A stretch of 10,595 bases of DNA from a gamma proteobacterium symbiont of Lucinoma myriamae (GTDB lineage: Bacteria; Pseudomonadota; Gammaproteobacteria; GRL18), in contig JAHXIM010000393.1 of NCBI GenBank assembly GCA_025655635.1, positions 1-10,595 of the forward strand. Reading direction: 5' to 3'. The notes under the pieces are model-generated. The model saw only the letters and a program-made list of their open reading frames with translations. It had not been told where the DNA came from and did no database searches. The first letter of the stretch is position 1. Each line of letters starts with the position of its first letter. Of the stretch, positions 1-9,400 are shown one piece after another. Both the position numbers and the translations under genes were made by a program.

Positions 1-72
1 ATTTTTGGTGGTAATATCATGATATTTCACTATAATTTCAATGGGTTATGATTATAGACCATTTTCAACTGA

Positions 73-868
73 TTTTTATAGGATAAAGTATTGAATTTAC
101 CACTTGATGGAAAAATTCAGGCTGTTCGATCCAAAAGAAAACCTACAATACCCACTGTTTTAAGCAAACAGGAGGTAAATAAATTCTTTACTTATATTGA
201 GGGTGTTCATGCTTTGATGGCCAAACTTTTATATGGTTCAGGTTTACGGCTGATGGAATGTATTCGTTTACGTGTAAAAGATATTGATTTTGATCGAAAA
301 CGTTTACATATTCTTGGCAAGGGCGATAAATGGCGCAGTATCATTTTACCTGACTTAATTATTCCAGAACTTAAAGCCCAGATAGAAAAAGTCAGAGAGC
401 TCCATCAACAAGAGCTGGAATCTGGTTTTGGTGATGTCTACATGCCTGCTGCTTTAGCCCGAAAATATTAACATGCTTCAAAAGAGTTACAATGGCAGTA
501 TGTATTTCCTGCAAAGAAACGTTCAATTGATCCACTCAGCGGTTGAAAAGAAAGCATCATGTTATGGAGTCAGGTTTGCACCAAAAGTAGGCTCACTATG
601 AGAAAGGCAGTTAAGAGTGCAGCGCGTAAAGCAAAAATTAATAAGCAGGTTAGTTGTCATACCCTCAGACACTCTTTCACCTAAAGTGCCTACTCTTGGT
701 GCTACCAGTATTTTAGAAAGCGGCATTAATATTCGTGTTATGCAAGAGCTAATGGGGCACGCCGATGTAAAAACTACTGAGATTTATACTCATGTCATGG
801 ATAAAGATATCTCTAAAATCAGTAGTCCATTAGAGGAAATTAAAATTTATTCTATCAATGTTATTTAG
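73..868 (+). pseudogene. Decayed integron-type tyrosine recombinase (IntI-like), N-terminally truncated
   Basis: This is the remnant of a site-specific tyrosine recombinase of the integron integrase group, the enzymes that insert and excise gene cassettes. Visible pieces are the first catalytic Arg in GSGLRLMECIRLRVKDIDF, a beta-hairpin Lys in LGKGDKWRSI, the box II motif CHTLRHSF, and the final LMGHADVKTTEIYTHV with His and the nucleophile Tyr. The piece reading ALARKY-stop-HASKELQWQYVFP then SIDPLSG (about 451-543) matches the extra segment that separates IntI from XerC/XerD, which is why I call it integron-type. The longest open piece begins at a TTG at 91. Upstream, 73-90 looks like a garbled FLYR-x-VL segment, and the N-terminal DNA-binding domain of about 100 residues is not seen. 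Damage: TAA at 469-471, TGA at 544-546, a shift to frame 3 near 547, back to frame 1 by 601, and a roughly 22-base insertion (679-700) that shifts to frame 2. No functional protein is expected. Any attI site or cassettes would lie left of the window. Confidence 0.85.
579..702. repeat. Imperfect inverted repeat inside the integrase pseudogene
   Basis: Bases 578-592 (gcaccaaaagtaggc) recur as the reverse complement at 688-702 (gcctactcttggtgc), matching at 14 of 15 positions, with weaker similarity continuing on the outer sides of the arms. The left arm contains the native HQK codons of the integrase. The right arm lies in the extra bases that interrupt the HSF-AT box II region. The right copy therefore looks like an inverted duplication of the left one rather than part of the original gene. 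Confidence 0.6.
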
Positions 869-2816
869 TAAACACTTTATCCCCCAACCCGGAATACCTC
901 AACACTCTCCTTCGCACTCCAAGCTCAAAAACACCCTCCCCGCCAAACACAGTCAACTGCTCACTAGCCCTGGTAATCCCCGTATACAACAACTCTCTGG
1001 ATAAAATCAAACTATCATTCTCTGGCAAAACCAGGCCCACATGAGAAAATTCCGATCCCTGAGTCTTATGAATCGTCATGGCATACACCGTCTCTACCTT
1101 CGGCAAACGCCCCAGACCAATACAGCGTACTGAATCATTTTCCGGAAACATCGCCTGCAACAGCCCATCTTCATTTAGCCATAACAGTCCTGTATCACCA
1201 TTATAAAGCCCGACATTATAGTGATTTTCCGTCACCATAATCGGCCTGCCTGGATAGAACTCACTGGCAGATGTGATCAAGTCCTTATTGCGTAATGACT
1301 GCTCTATAGTCTGGTTAATATTCTCTACTCCCTGCTCACCCAGTCGGGTGGCGGCAAGGAAGCGGAACTGGTTTAATTGCTTATAGGCCTGCTCAATACT
1401 CAGATCAGGCTTTTTAATATCAAGAGCATTATCTACCTTCACAATCTGAAACAGCGGCAAAAAGTATTGCTCCACCATTTTATCTATCCACTGATAAAAT
1501 GACTTATCCTTAATTCGCTCTACTTGTTCTTTTCCCTGTTCAAGATAACACCAGCTCTTTTTAACATCACCATTGATAACATATTTAGCTAAATTACCAA
1601 TCTCACCACTGCCATCAAAGCGATGGCTTTTTTGTAATACGGTTAAATGATCCAGATTAAGCAGTGATTGAGCTGATGGTTCAGGCACAGGAATATCAAA
1701 ACCCGTTAATGCCCTGAGTTGCTCGCTACTTTGGGTGCTATAGCCCGCTGCTTGTCGAGGAGCAAGATCGGCTAAGACACTGCCAGCGGCAACGGAGGGC
1801 AGCTGATCGGCGTCACCGAGCATGATAATTCGGCAGTTGTTACCAATGGCGCGCATCAAGCGGGTCATCAAAGGTAGATCTATCATGGAGATCTCATCAA
1901 CCAGTATGACATCAATGGATAGTTGTCTGTTCTGATTGTAACGAAAATCATGATTGCCGGGTATCACACCTAATAAACGGTGTACGGTACTGGCATTATC
2001 GGGGATACTGTTTAATGTAGCATCACTGGCCAGCTTATTTTTTTGTAAGATGGATTTGGCCTTTTGAATGGACTCATTGAGTCGTTGTGCTGCCTTTCCT
2101 GTAGGGGCTACCATTGCTATAGTAAGCTGATTGTCTGCCAGTGCCTGTAATGCTGCCAGGACTTTGGTGACGGTGAAGGTTTTACCTGTGCCGGGGCCGC
2201 CAGCGATGATGGTAAACGGGTGTATGAGAGCATTGGCTACTGCAATTTTTTGCCAGTCTAGTGGCTCTGAGTCTTTAGCTGAGTTTTTATCTATGGATGG
2301 GGGAAATAATTGTTCGATTATCTGCTGAGCTGATGTACTGTCAAAAGTCGCTTGCTGATCGGTTGGACGATTAATTAAGCTTCGTATGGTATTGCCCAGT
2401 TCATTTTCAAGTTGCCAGTAGCGGCGCAGGTATAGTCTTCTCTGTTCATAGACCAATGGTTGATTATCATCAGGTGTGATGGCAAGTTGTGACAGGTATT
2501 GGTTCCAGTCAGCTAAAAGTGGGAAGCTGTAGCCGGGTTTGTTTTCATCTGCCTTTTCTTCATTTAAATTATGCCAGTATAGTGTTTCATTTTCATTAGA
2601 TGCTTCGGCATCAAGTTTCAGGCAGGTATGGCCATTTCTCAGTGCCTGTGAGGCGGCCATTATGGAATGGAATAATAAGTCCTTCTGCTCTGCTGTTTCC
2701 TGCTCCTGCTCTTTTAGTAATGCTTCACTTAATAGCCGGGCAAGAAAATAATCAATGGATTGTATGCCGTCCAGCTGAGCACTGCATTGTTTGAATGTGC
2801 TATAGACTTCAGACAT
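861..2816 (-). CDS. recD: Exodeoxyribonuclease V subunit alpha, RecD (5'-3' helicase)
   Basis: RecD is the superfamily 1B motor of RecBCD, running 5'-3' on one strand at a double-strand end and controlling nuclease behaviour before and after Chi. With the start at 2816 the protein has 651 residues (E. coli RecD has 608). Motifs in order: Walker A GGPGTGKT (206-213), motif Ia APTGKAAQRL (237-246), Walker B VDE followed by ISMIDLP (from 306), motif III LGDADQLPS (333-341), the GRPIMVTEN stretch (523-531), motif V-like MTIHKTQGSEF (580-590) and motif VI LYTGITRA (610-617). All ATPase residues are present. ATG 2816 is chosen because AAGGAG lies 7 bases upstream and the ATG overlaps the recB stop as ATGTCTGA. 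An upstream in-frame ATG at 2849 would add 11 residues inside recB and is unlikely. It is the last gene of the operon, and its stop overlaps the end of the converging integrase pseudogene. Confidence 0.96.
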   Translation of the reverse strand: MSEVYSTFKQCSAQLDGIQSIDYFLARLLSEALLKEQEQETAEQKDLLFHSIMAASQALRNGHTCLKLDAEASNENETLYWHNLNEEKADENKPGYSFPLLADWNQYLSQLAITPDDNQPLVYEQRRLYLRRYWQLENELGNTIRSLINRPTDQQATFDSTSAQQIIEQLFPPSIDKNSAKDSEPLDWQKIAVANALIHPFTIIAGGPGTGKTFTVTKVLAALQALADNQLTIAMVAPTGKAAQRLNESIQKAKSILQKNKLASDATLNSIPDNASTVHRLLGVIPGNHDFRYNQNRQLSIDVILVDEISMIDLPLMTRLMRAIGNNCRIIMLGDADQLPSVAAGSVLADLAPRQAAGYSTQSSEQLRALTGFDIPVPEPSAQSLLNLDHLTVLQKSHRFDGSGEIGNLAKYVINGDVKKSWCYLEQGKEQVERIKDKSFYQWIDKMVEQYFLPLFQIVKVDNALDIKKPDLSIEQAYKQLNQFRFLAATRLGEQGVENINQTIEQSLRNKDLITSASEFYPGRPIMVTENHYNVGLYNGDTGLLWLNEDGLLQAMFPENDSVRCIGLGRLPKVETVYAMTIHKTQGSEFSHVGLVLPENDSLILSRELLYTGITRASEQLTVFGGEGVFELGVRRRVLRYSGLGDKVFTK

Positions 2817-5800
2817 AGTTGATCTCCTTTGAGGCAGAAAACAGTTCATCCAGTTCGTCTAATAATTCAGGACTGATATCAGCATTAAAAACACCAGTCT
2901 TTGAATCGGGGCTCATGCCTCTGAGATAGAGGTAATATATCCCGCCAAAATGTTCTTGCGGATCATAATCGCTCAGTCGATTTTTTAGATAGCGGTGTAA
3001 TGCCAGACTATAGAGAAGGTATTGCAGATCATAGTAATTATCACGTACATTCTTTTCTAAGGCTTCGTATTGATAACAGTCGAGTTGCTCGCCTAAATGG
3101 CTGGATTTGTAATCTGCGATATAGTATTTACCCTGCCATTCAAAGATCAGATCAATAAATCCATGCATCATTCCCTGTAGTGCCTGATTACCTGGCAACT
3201 GAATAAGAGAGGGCTGATTCTTTTCGGACAAAGAGTCTCGTTGCTGGCGATGTTTGGCTAATAGTGCGCCTAAGGCTCCGGGTTTTACCTGCTCCATGGG
3301 GAAATAGAATTCACTTTCTCTTAAGGTTTGTGACCATGACAGTTCATTGAGCTTTAGTCCATTGTTGTCAGGTTCACTTCCAAGACGAGTATCCAGACAG
3401 GCCGTTAGCCAGTCGATTATGTCATTTTGCTGTGTACTATCCAGTGTTTCATTAAAGCGGCTTAATGGCCGTTCCAGACATCTTTGCCAGTGAGGCTGGG
3501 TAAAATCAGTGTGTTCTAGAATATCGTGTAATAAGTTACCGGTTGCAGCACCTTTAGTCAGTTTAAAACGGATTGGGTTTGCTTCAACAGACTGTGCAGA
3601 TAAGCCCTCTGCGGTATTGAGTAATTCATCCTGATCCCGGTCGGGGGTGGAGATACCGCCATGACGTAAATTTCGCGTGAGTGCCGAGAAGGAACTGAGC
3701 CACCAGTTACGTTCTATTCGTCCGCTAAAGACTGCGGGACTGTAATGTACCTCACTCGGTGCTATCTGTTCTCGTTTTACTGGAAAAAGAGTTTCATTAA
3801 TCTGCTGTACATGAATATTCTCAGGCTCTGACTCTGCCATTGTCAGTAGTTTGTGCTGTAGGTCATCCTCTGCTGACAGTTTTAAGGTCTGTCCCAGAGG
3901 TGACAGATGAAAGCGGCTGAAAGGTGTCACACAGAGATAACAACGATGTTCTGCACGGGTGATCGCCACGTATAACAGACGAATGGTTTCTGCATAGGCT
4001 TCTTCACGGTACAGTTCGGTAATACTTCTATCCTGACCAATAAAATAATTTAACTGATAAGTGTCACGCTCATGGTATTTAAACAGATCAATATTTTTAT
4101 TCCCGAATTTCGCTGGATCCTTATAACGAGTTGCAAAGGGAATAAATACCACCGGATATTCCAGACCTTTTGAACCGTGCTGGGTAATAATACGAATAAG
4201 ATTGGCATCACTTTCCAGGCGCAGCTCTGCTTCTGCCGAGGCGCCTTGTGCTTCGATCTGTTCACGCAGCCAGTTGAGTAATTGTTCGGGCTGGCGATGC
4301 TGCTGGCTGGCCTGTTGCAAGAGTTCTAATAATTGTATGGCATTGGTCAGAGACCGTTCATGATGCTGTGGTTCGGGGGTAAAATTGTAATGTAATAGTT
4401 TCAGGGCCATGGCCATAAAGCCCTGTTTTAACCAGGTGTCACGTAATTCAAACACCTTATCTCTATACTCTTCCCATAGTGCTTCATCTTCATGGATGGC
4501 AAATAATTGTGCACTGTCACAACCCAGATAACGAGTTGATAAGGCGGCGACCAGCAGGCGGTCATTTTCTAATTCCAGTATGCCGTGGAGTGCCTGTTCC
4601 AATTCACTGGCTTCGGCACTGAGAAAGACATTATCATGGGTACTTAAATAAACAGAAGGATAGCCCGCCAGACGCAGGGCATCCTGAATATAAGCGGCTT
4701 CTTTTTTATCTCTGACCAGAATGGCGATATCCTGTTCTTGTAATGCCTGCTCACCGATTAAGGTGTTTTGTGTCAGCAGGTGATGAATCTTCTGAGTGCA
4801 CCAGCTGGCGATAACGGGACAAAAGTCCTGATTCATTTCTTCTTTTTTACTGCGCCCCGGACGATAGTCTTCGTTAAACGGGAAGTAAATAAATTGTAAT
4901 GCCGCATTGAGCTCTGTATCCGCACTGGCAGATAACTTCAATGGTGTTTTATCTGCCTTGTCTGCTGATTTTACGGGAATGTACTGGATATCAAAACCAA
5001 ATATGTCTTTTGCTTTATCATGCAGCGGCGCACCATAAAATAAACGATTATAGGCAGTGACCATACGTGACGATGAACGCCAGTTGGTATCCATCAGCCA
5101 TTGTTTATCGGCATCATTTCTGGCTGCGAGATAGGTAAAGACATCACCACTTCGAAAGGCATAAATCGCCTGTTTGGGATCGCCAATCATATACAGAGCG
5201 CTGGGAATATCATTGCTATTGGTATTTTTACTATTCAGATAAACGGCATTTAAAATAGCATATTGCTGTGGATCGGTATCCTGAAACTCATCCACTAAGG
5301 CCACCGGATATTGTTGTTTGATCAATTGTGCCAGCTTATTTTCTTTACCTTCATTTTCAATCCCCTTATTTTCTTTAGATAAGGCACCGGCAAGCTGGTT
5401 GATCAGATCATCATAATTCATCACTCTGGCAGCTTGTTTGGCCTGCGCAATTTTGCAGCGTATGATGTCAATTCCCTGTGCTGCAATTTGATAGCTTTTG
5501 GCTTTTTTTATCTGGCTTTCAATACTGCCTGCATCGTCTTTGAGTTGTTTGACAGGGGCAAACAGAACGCTTAATTGTTGTTTTATTTCAGCTGGTTTTC
5601 TACCATAACGAGTGCCGTTAAACACACCTGCAGCTTGTTTGGGCATGGCGTATGAGCTATCAGCTGATGACTTATCAAACAGATCACTATTGAGCCAGTT
5701 AAGCAATAGTTCCCATTCTTCTGTTCTGGCCTGCTTTTGTTTGTGCGGCTCAATCAGCTGTGCAAAAACGATGGACTGGTTTGCCTGCAGTTGCTGTAAA

Positions 5801-6486
5801 CACTCAGATTTATGCTGTTGAAATTTTTCCTGAATTAATTCCGGTGTATTGGCCTGCACCGGGGTAGTTGATGACAGCAGTTCTCTAAAGGCACGGTGAA
5901 AATTATCCGGTGCCGGCCAGTTTTGTGTTAGTAATTCATATTTATTAGCATAGTCATTGGCAGTACTCTTATGAGCTAAAGTTCGATACCAGTCACGCAC
6001 CGCCTCTAATTCTAGATCGATGGTATCAGCTTCCATTTGCACATTAAAATCAACACCGCTGCTGAATGCCTGTTGTGATAAGATGCGTTTACAGAAGCTG
6101 TGAATGGTGAAGATAGACGCTTCATCCAGATGCAGTAGTGCATTGTGTAAAGCCGGATAGACTTCTTCTCTGGTAAATTGTTTGCTCAGTGCTGCAAAGA
6201 AAGTGTCACCTTTATCAAACCGCCCCCAGTTATCCAGTGCATTGCGGATCTCTCTGGCAATTCGGCCACGCAGCTCTTCTGTGGCAGCACGGGTAAAAGT
6301 CATCACCAGAATATTTTTAACATCCAGTTTGCGTTCCAATAATAAGCGTAAATAGATACGGGTAATATTATAGGTTTTACCTGTACCGGCACTGGCTTCT
6401 ATCAGGTGACAACCTGTTAGTGGCAGAGTTTGTGGAGTAAGCTGTTGAGTATCTTTATGGACTGAGTCAGGAATTGCATTAGTCAT
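2809..6486 (-). CDS. recB: Exodeoxyribonuclease V subunit beta, RecB (3'-5' helicase and nuclease)
   Basis: RecB is the superfamily 1A (UvrD-like) helicase and only nuclease of RecBCD. It also loads RecA after Chi. The protein has 1225 residues from ATG 6486 (E. coli RecB has 1180). Helicase motifs: Walker A EASAGTGKT (30-38), Ia TFTRAATEELRGRI (63-76), FTIHSFC (126-132), Walker B LVDEFQDTDPQQY (397-409), III GDPKQAIYAFR (435-445), IV DTNWRS (466-471), V TQHGSKGLEYP (from about 768) and VI LLYVAITRAEH (from 837). The C-terminal PD-(D/E)XK nuclease is complete: His987 in GNLLHDILE, Asp1112 in GFIDLIF, Asp1125 and Lys1127 in ADYKSS, and the Q-x3-Y of DLQYLLY (1155-1159). These correspond to E. 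coli H956, D1067, D1080 and K1082. ATG 6486 has GGAGGA 8 bases upstream and overlaps the recC stop. The in-frame ATG at 6513 is less likely. No ptrA-like gene separates recC from recB, unlike in E. coli. Confidence 0.97.
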   Translation of the reverse strand: MTNAIPDSVHKDTQQLTPQTLPLTGCHLIEASAGTGKTYNITRIYLRLLLERKLDVKNILVMTFTRAATEELRGRIAREIRNALDNWGRFDKGDTFFAALSKQFTREEVYPALHNALLHLDEASIFTIHSFCKRILSQQAFSSGVDFNVQMEADTIDLELEAVRDWYRTLAHKSTANDYANKYELLTQNWPAPDNFHRAFRELLSSTTPVQANTPELIQEKFQQHKSECLQQLQANQSIVFAQLIEPHKQKQARTEEWELLLNWLNSDLFDKSSADSSYAMPKQAAGVFNGTRYGRKPAEIKQQLSVLFAPVKQLKDDAGSIESQIKKAKSYQIAAQGIDIIRCKIAQAKQAARVMNYDDLINQLAGALSKENKGIENEGKENKLAQLIKQQYPVALVDEFQDTDPQQYAILNAVYLNSKNTNSNDIPSALYMIGDPKQAIYAFRSGDVFTYLAARNDADKQWLMDTNWRSSSRMVTAYNRLFYGAPLHDKAKDIFGFDIQYIPVKSADKADKTPLKLSASADTELNAALQFIYFPFNEDYRPGRSKKEEMNQDFCPVIASWCTQKIHHLLTQNTLIGEQALQEQDIAILVRDKKEAAYIQDALRLAGYPSVYLSTHDNVFLSAEASELEQALHGILELENDRLLVAALSTRYLGCDSAQLFAIHEDEALWEEYRDKVFELRDTWLKQGFMAMALKLLHYNFTPEPQHHERSLTNAIQLLELLQQASQQHRQPEQLLNWLREQIEAQGASAEAELRLESDANLIRIITQHGSKGLEYPVVFIPFATRYKDPAKFGNKNIDLFKYHERDTYQLNYFIGQDRSITELYREEAYAETIRLLYVAITRAEHRCYLCVTPFSRFHLSPLGQTLKLSAEDDLQHKLLTMAESEPENIHVQQINETLFPVKREQIAPSEVHYSPAVFSGRIERNWWLSSFSALTRNLRHGGISTPDRDQDELLNTAEGLSAQSVEANPIRFKLTKGAATGNLLHDILEHTDFTQPHWQRCLERPLSRFNETLDSTQQNDIIDWLTACLDTRLGSEPDNNGLKLNELSWSQTLRESEFYFPMEQVKPGALGALLAKHRQQRDSLSEKNQPSLIQLPGNQALQGMMHGFIDLIFEWQGKYYIADYKSSHLGEQLDCYQYEALEKNVRDNYYDLQYLLYSLALHRYLKNRLSDYDPQEHFGGIYYLYLRGMSPDSKTGVFNADISPELLDELDELFSASKEINYV
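2824..2829 (-). promoter_or_regulatory. Shine-Dalgarno site that sets the recD start
   Basis: The minus strand reads AAGGAG, 7 bases before the ATG at 2816 and inside the last codons of recB. It favours this start over the ATG at 2849. With the 8-base stop/start overlap it suggests that ribosomes finishing recB can reinitiate on recD. Confidence 0.75.
5335..5377. repeat. Short direct repeat within recB
   Basis: The 13-base word cttattttcttta occurs at 5335-5347 and again at 5365-5377, exactly 30 bases apart, so the reading frame is kept. It encodes the two KENK words in the segment KENKGIENEGKENK, about 15-25 residues before the Walker B motif. The segment is several residues longer than the matching stretch of E. 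coli RecB. It looks like an old in-frame partial duplication in a surface loop. Confidence 0.6.
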
Positions 6487-9400
6487 TAACAAACTCCTCC
6501 TGACGATTTTCATATAAGGGTTTATAAATAGCTTCGATACGTGCCTGCCAGTGTGCCTGCCATGGTGGTATTTCTAAGCTGTCGCCCCAGAACCAGTGCA
6601 CATAGGGATCACTGCCCAGCCCCTGAATTTGATAATCATCCTGCCAGAATGCAGAGAAACTGTAGTCATTTAATGGTTTAATCACCGGCTGATTTTTTCT
6701 GTCTTTTGTCATGAGGCAATGTTTTTGTCCCAGTGCCGCATTTAATAATAACGGTTCCTGCATACCTTCTTTCCAGCATTGGATTAGCTCTGTTAATAAT
6801 TGTTGTGCTGAAACCTGTGCTGAACCCTGTTCTAAACCAAAGGGGTCAAAACAAACGCTTAATAATGCGTCATCTTTACCACGAAAAACACCTTTTGTCT
6901 GATAAGGAGCTGAGTCATTTTTAAACGCCACCTGAGCAATCAGGTGATGTATCCACAAGCGCATATCATCCTTACCTTTGGGGTTGACCAGTCGCCAGTA
7001 AAGCAAGGTATTATTCAAAAGTGGTAATTCAGCTTCAATAGTAATATTGTCTATGCTGACTTTGACTGATTGAGTATTCAGCTGCTGTCCATCAGCGCTA
7101 AGCAAAGCATTAACATGCTCAGCAAATTCACAGGCCTGTTCCTGCCATTGCTGTAAATCGTCTGCAATCGTTGGTGTATCCGGTAAGTTGCCGCTGAGAC
7201 TAAAGCCGCTCATCAGGTTGCTCATAGCCTGCTCATTGCCATGCTCAGTTAAGACAGTAGTGATAATCTTATCCTGTATCAGGTAACGGTCTAAATGATC
7301 AGCCACAAAGGGTTCACTGTCTTCAAGTACTGCTGATTGCTGTTGTTCCAGATACAGTCCCAGTCGCTGTTGTGCAAATTGTTTGCCGGGGTTATCGAAG
7401 AACTGTACCAGTTGTTCGGCATTAAGAGTGATATCATCGTTCGCTGATATTTTGTCTGATGTATTAACAGGCAGTAATTCAGCTACTTTGTTTAAGTTGT
7501 TTCTCAGCTCTCCGGGTTCACTGAGTTTTAACCACTTGGCATTGAAGCTTTTCAGCGACAGGCCGGTGGTGTAGTTGTCTTTATTAAAAGCTTGCAGAGG
7601 GACTTTGAGTAAGTCTTGCTCATCTATGCTGGAGCTTCCTTCTGTCAATTGCCAGCCATAGCCTTTTTCTAAAAAATTTATGAGTTCCTGTAAAACAAGA
7701 GAAGGCTCACGTTTATTATTGGTCTTTATGTCATGACCCTGATAACTGAGATAGAGTTTTTCGCGACAGGAGATCAGGGCTTCAAGAAACAGGTAGCGGT
7801 CATCACCTCGCAAAGAACGATCACCCTTGCGCGGCGGCTGCATTGCCATGAGATCAAAGCCCATTGGCTGACGCTGTCGGGGAAATTCGCCATCATTAAG
7901 CCCCAGCACGGCAATAATACGAAACGGCACGCTGCGCATCGGCACCATAGAGCAAAAGGTCACCTGCCCTGCCATAAACTGACGACCCGGTTCGGGCTGG
8001 CTGAAATGACTGAGTAAGAAATCACGAATAACGCTTAAGGGCAATTTGTTGTTATAACAAGCGGAGCTGGTGTATTCACCTAAATCATCAATGGCCAGAT
8101 CGATTATTTGCTGTGCATTGCTGTCTACTGATAAGGGACTAAACAGCGTATCTTTGGCCTGTAGTAAAAATTGTTTCCAGTCATTGGGGGTTCTGTCAGT
8201 TTTTAAAGCATGAGCATAGTATTGCAGTTGTTCCAGCAGTTCAAAGCAGCGACCCAGCAGTAAGGCTTCATCACCTTCAACATCGGGTAATAAGAGTTGC
8301 TCCTGATAGATATCGGTATGATCACTTTGGGCAAAGCCTAATAACAGGCGATTTAGTCCCTGATGCCAGCTGAATTTATCATTCAGACTGTCAGCCGTGT
8401 TATTGCCATCGCCTGTTAGTATCTGTTGTTTATGATCACCGTCCAGCCCCCAGTGGATAGCGGCATGATTGATCCAGCGTTCCAGTAATAATAAATCACC
8501 TTCTGAGAAGTTAAATTTTTCCTGTAATGCAGGTAAACGTAAATAAGCCAGGATCTGACTCACCTGAAAGCGACTATCGGGTAGATCTAATAAATCAATA
8601 AATGCCTGCACCAGTGGTTCGGAATCTTTTAAGGTTCTGTCAGCAATGGAACATGGTAAGGGAGGGACTTTTTCACTCCAGTCATTCCAGCCATGTGCAA
8701 AGACCGCATCGACATAGGGGGCATAGTTTTCCACATTAGGGCACATAACGAGAATGTCTTTTGGTGTTAAGCTATCTTTACGATCAGAGTCACTATTTAT
8801 CTGATGCAACAACCAGTCATGCAGTGCCTGAATTTCCCGCAGAGCACTATGGGCTGAGGCGATGGTAATACTGTCGTCTTTATATTTTTTATCTGAGTTT
8901 TCATCTGATTCAGCATCAGTAGTGCGCCGGTCACGCAATTGCAGAATATCTGCTTGAATCTGATGTAATATGGTAGCGGTTTCACCCTGTTCCATTGCCA
9001 GAACTTCGGGAGATTCATAGACCGGAATTTCAATACTGGTATGTTCCTGAAGTAAGTATAGAAAGTCTTTACCCTGAGCACCCAAGTTGGATAATAAGGG
9101 ATTAGTGGTTTCGGCTGCTAATGCTGAATGCTGATCTGTTGTGCCAGGTATGGCCAGGTCATTACTGTTTAACCAGCGGTAAAATTGTTCTTTAGCCTGA
9201 GACTTGTCTGTCTTTAAGTCTCCCAAGTATTCCACACAAGGATTAAGGTGGAAAAAATGCACCTGTGTCTGCCGGCCCAGCTCACTAAGACAGTCCAGCC
9301 ACACGGGCGGTAAGGTATTAATACCAAAGAGACTGATACGTTCTGGTAAATGATGTTGATGTTGTTTAAGCTTACTCATTGCTTCTTTAAGCAGACGAAT

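Noticed and set aside
1..72. A promoter for the integrase (TATAAT at 31-36)
   Set aside because: There is no matching -35, and the downstream gene is broken and lacks its 5' end; a lone TATAAT in AT-rich DNA is not enough.
617..868. An independent small protein of 83 codons containing the recombinase C-terminus
   Set aside because: Its first part is an out-of-frame reading of the AVKSAARKAKINK segment. Only the second half is recombinase-like, so it is a fragment of the pseudogene.
2131..2794. Open frames on the plus strand inside recD
   Set aside because: They lie opposite well-conserved RecD motifs, have no good ribosome sites and give no recognisable protein; they are shadows of the real gene.
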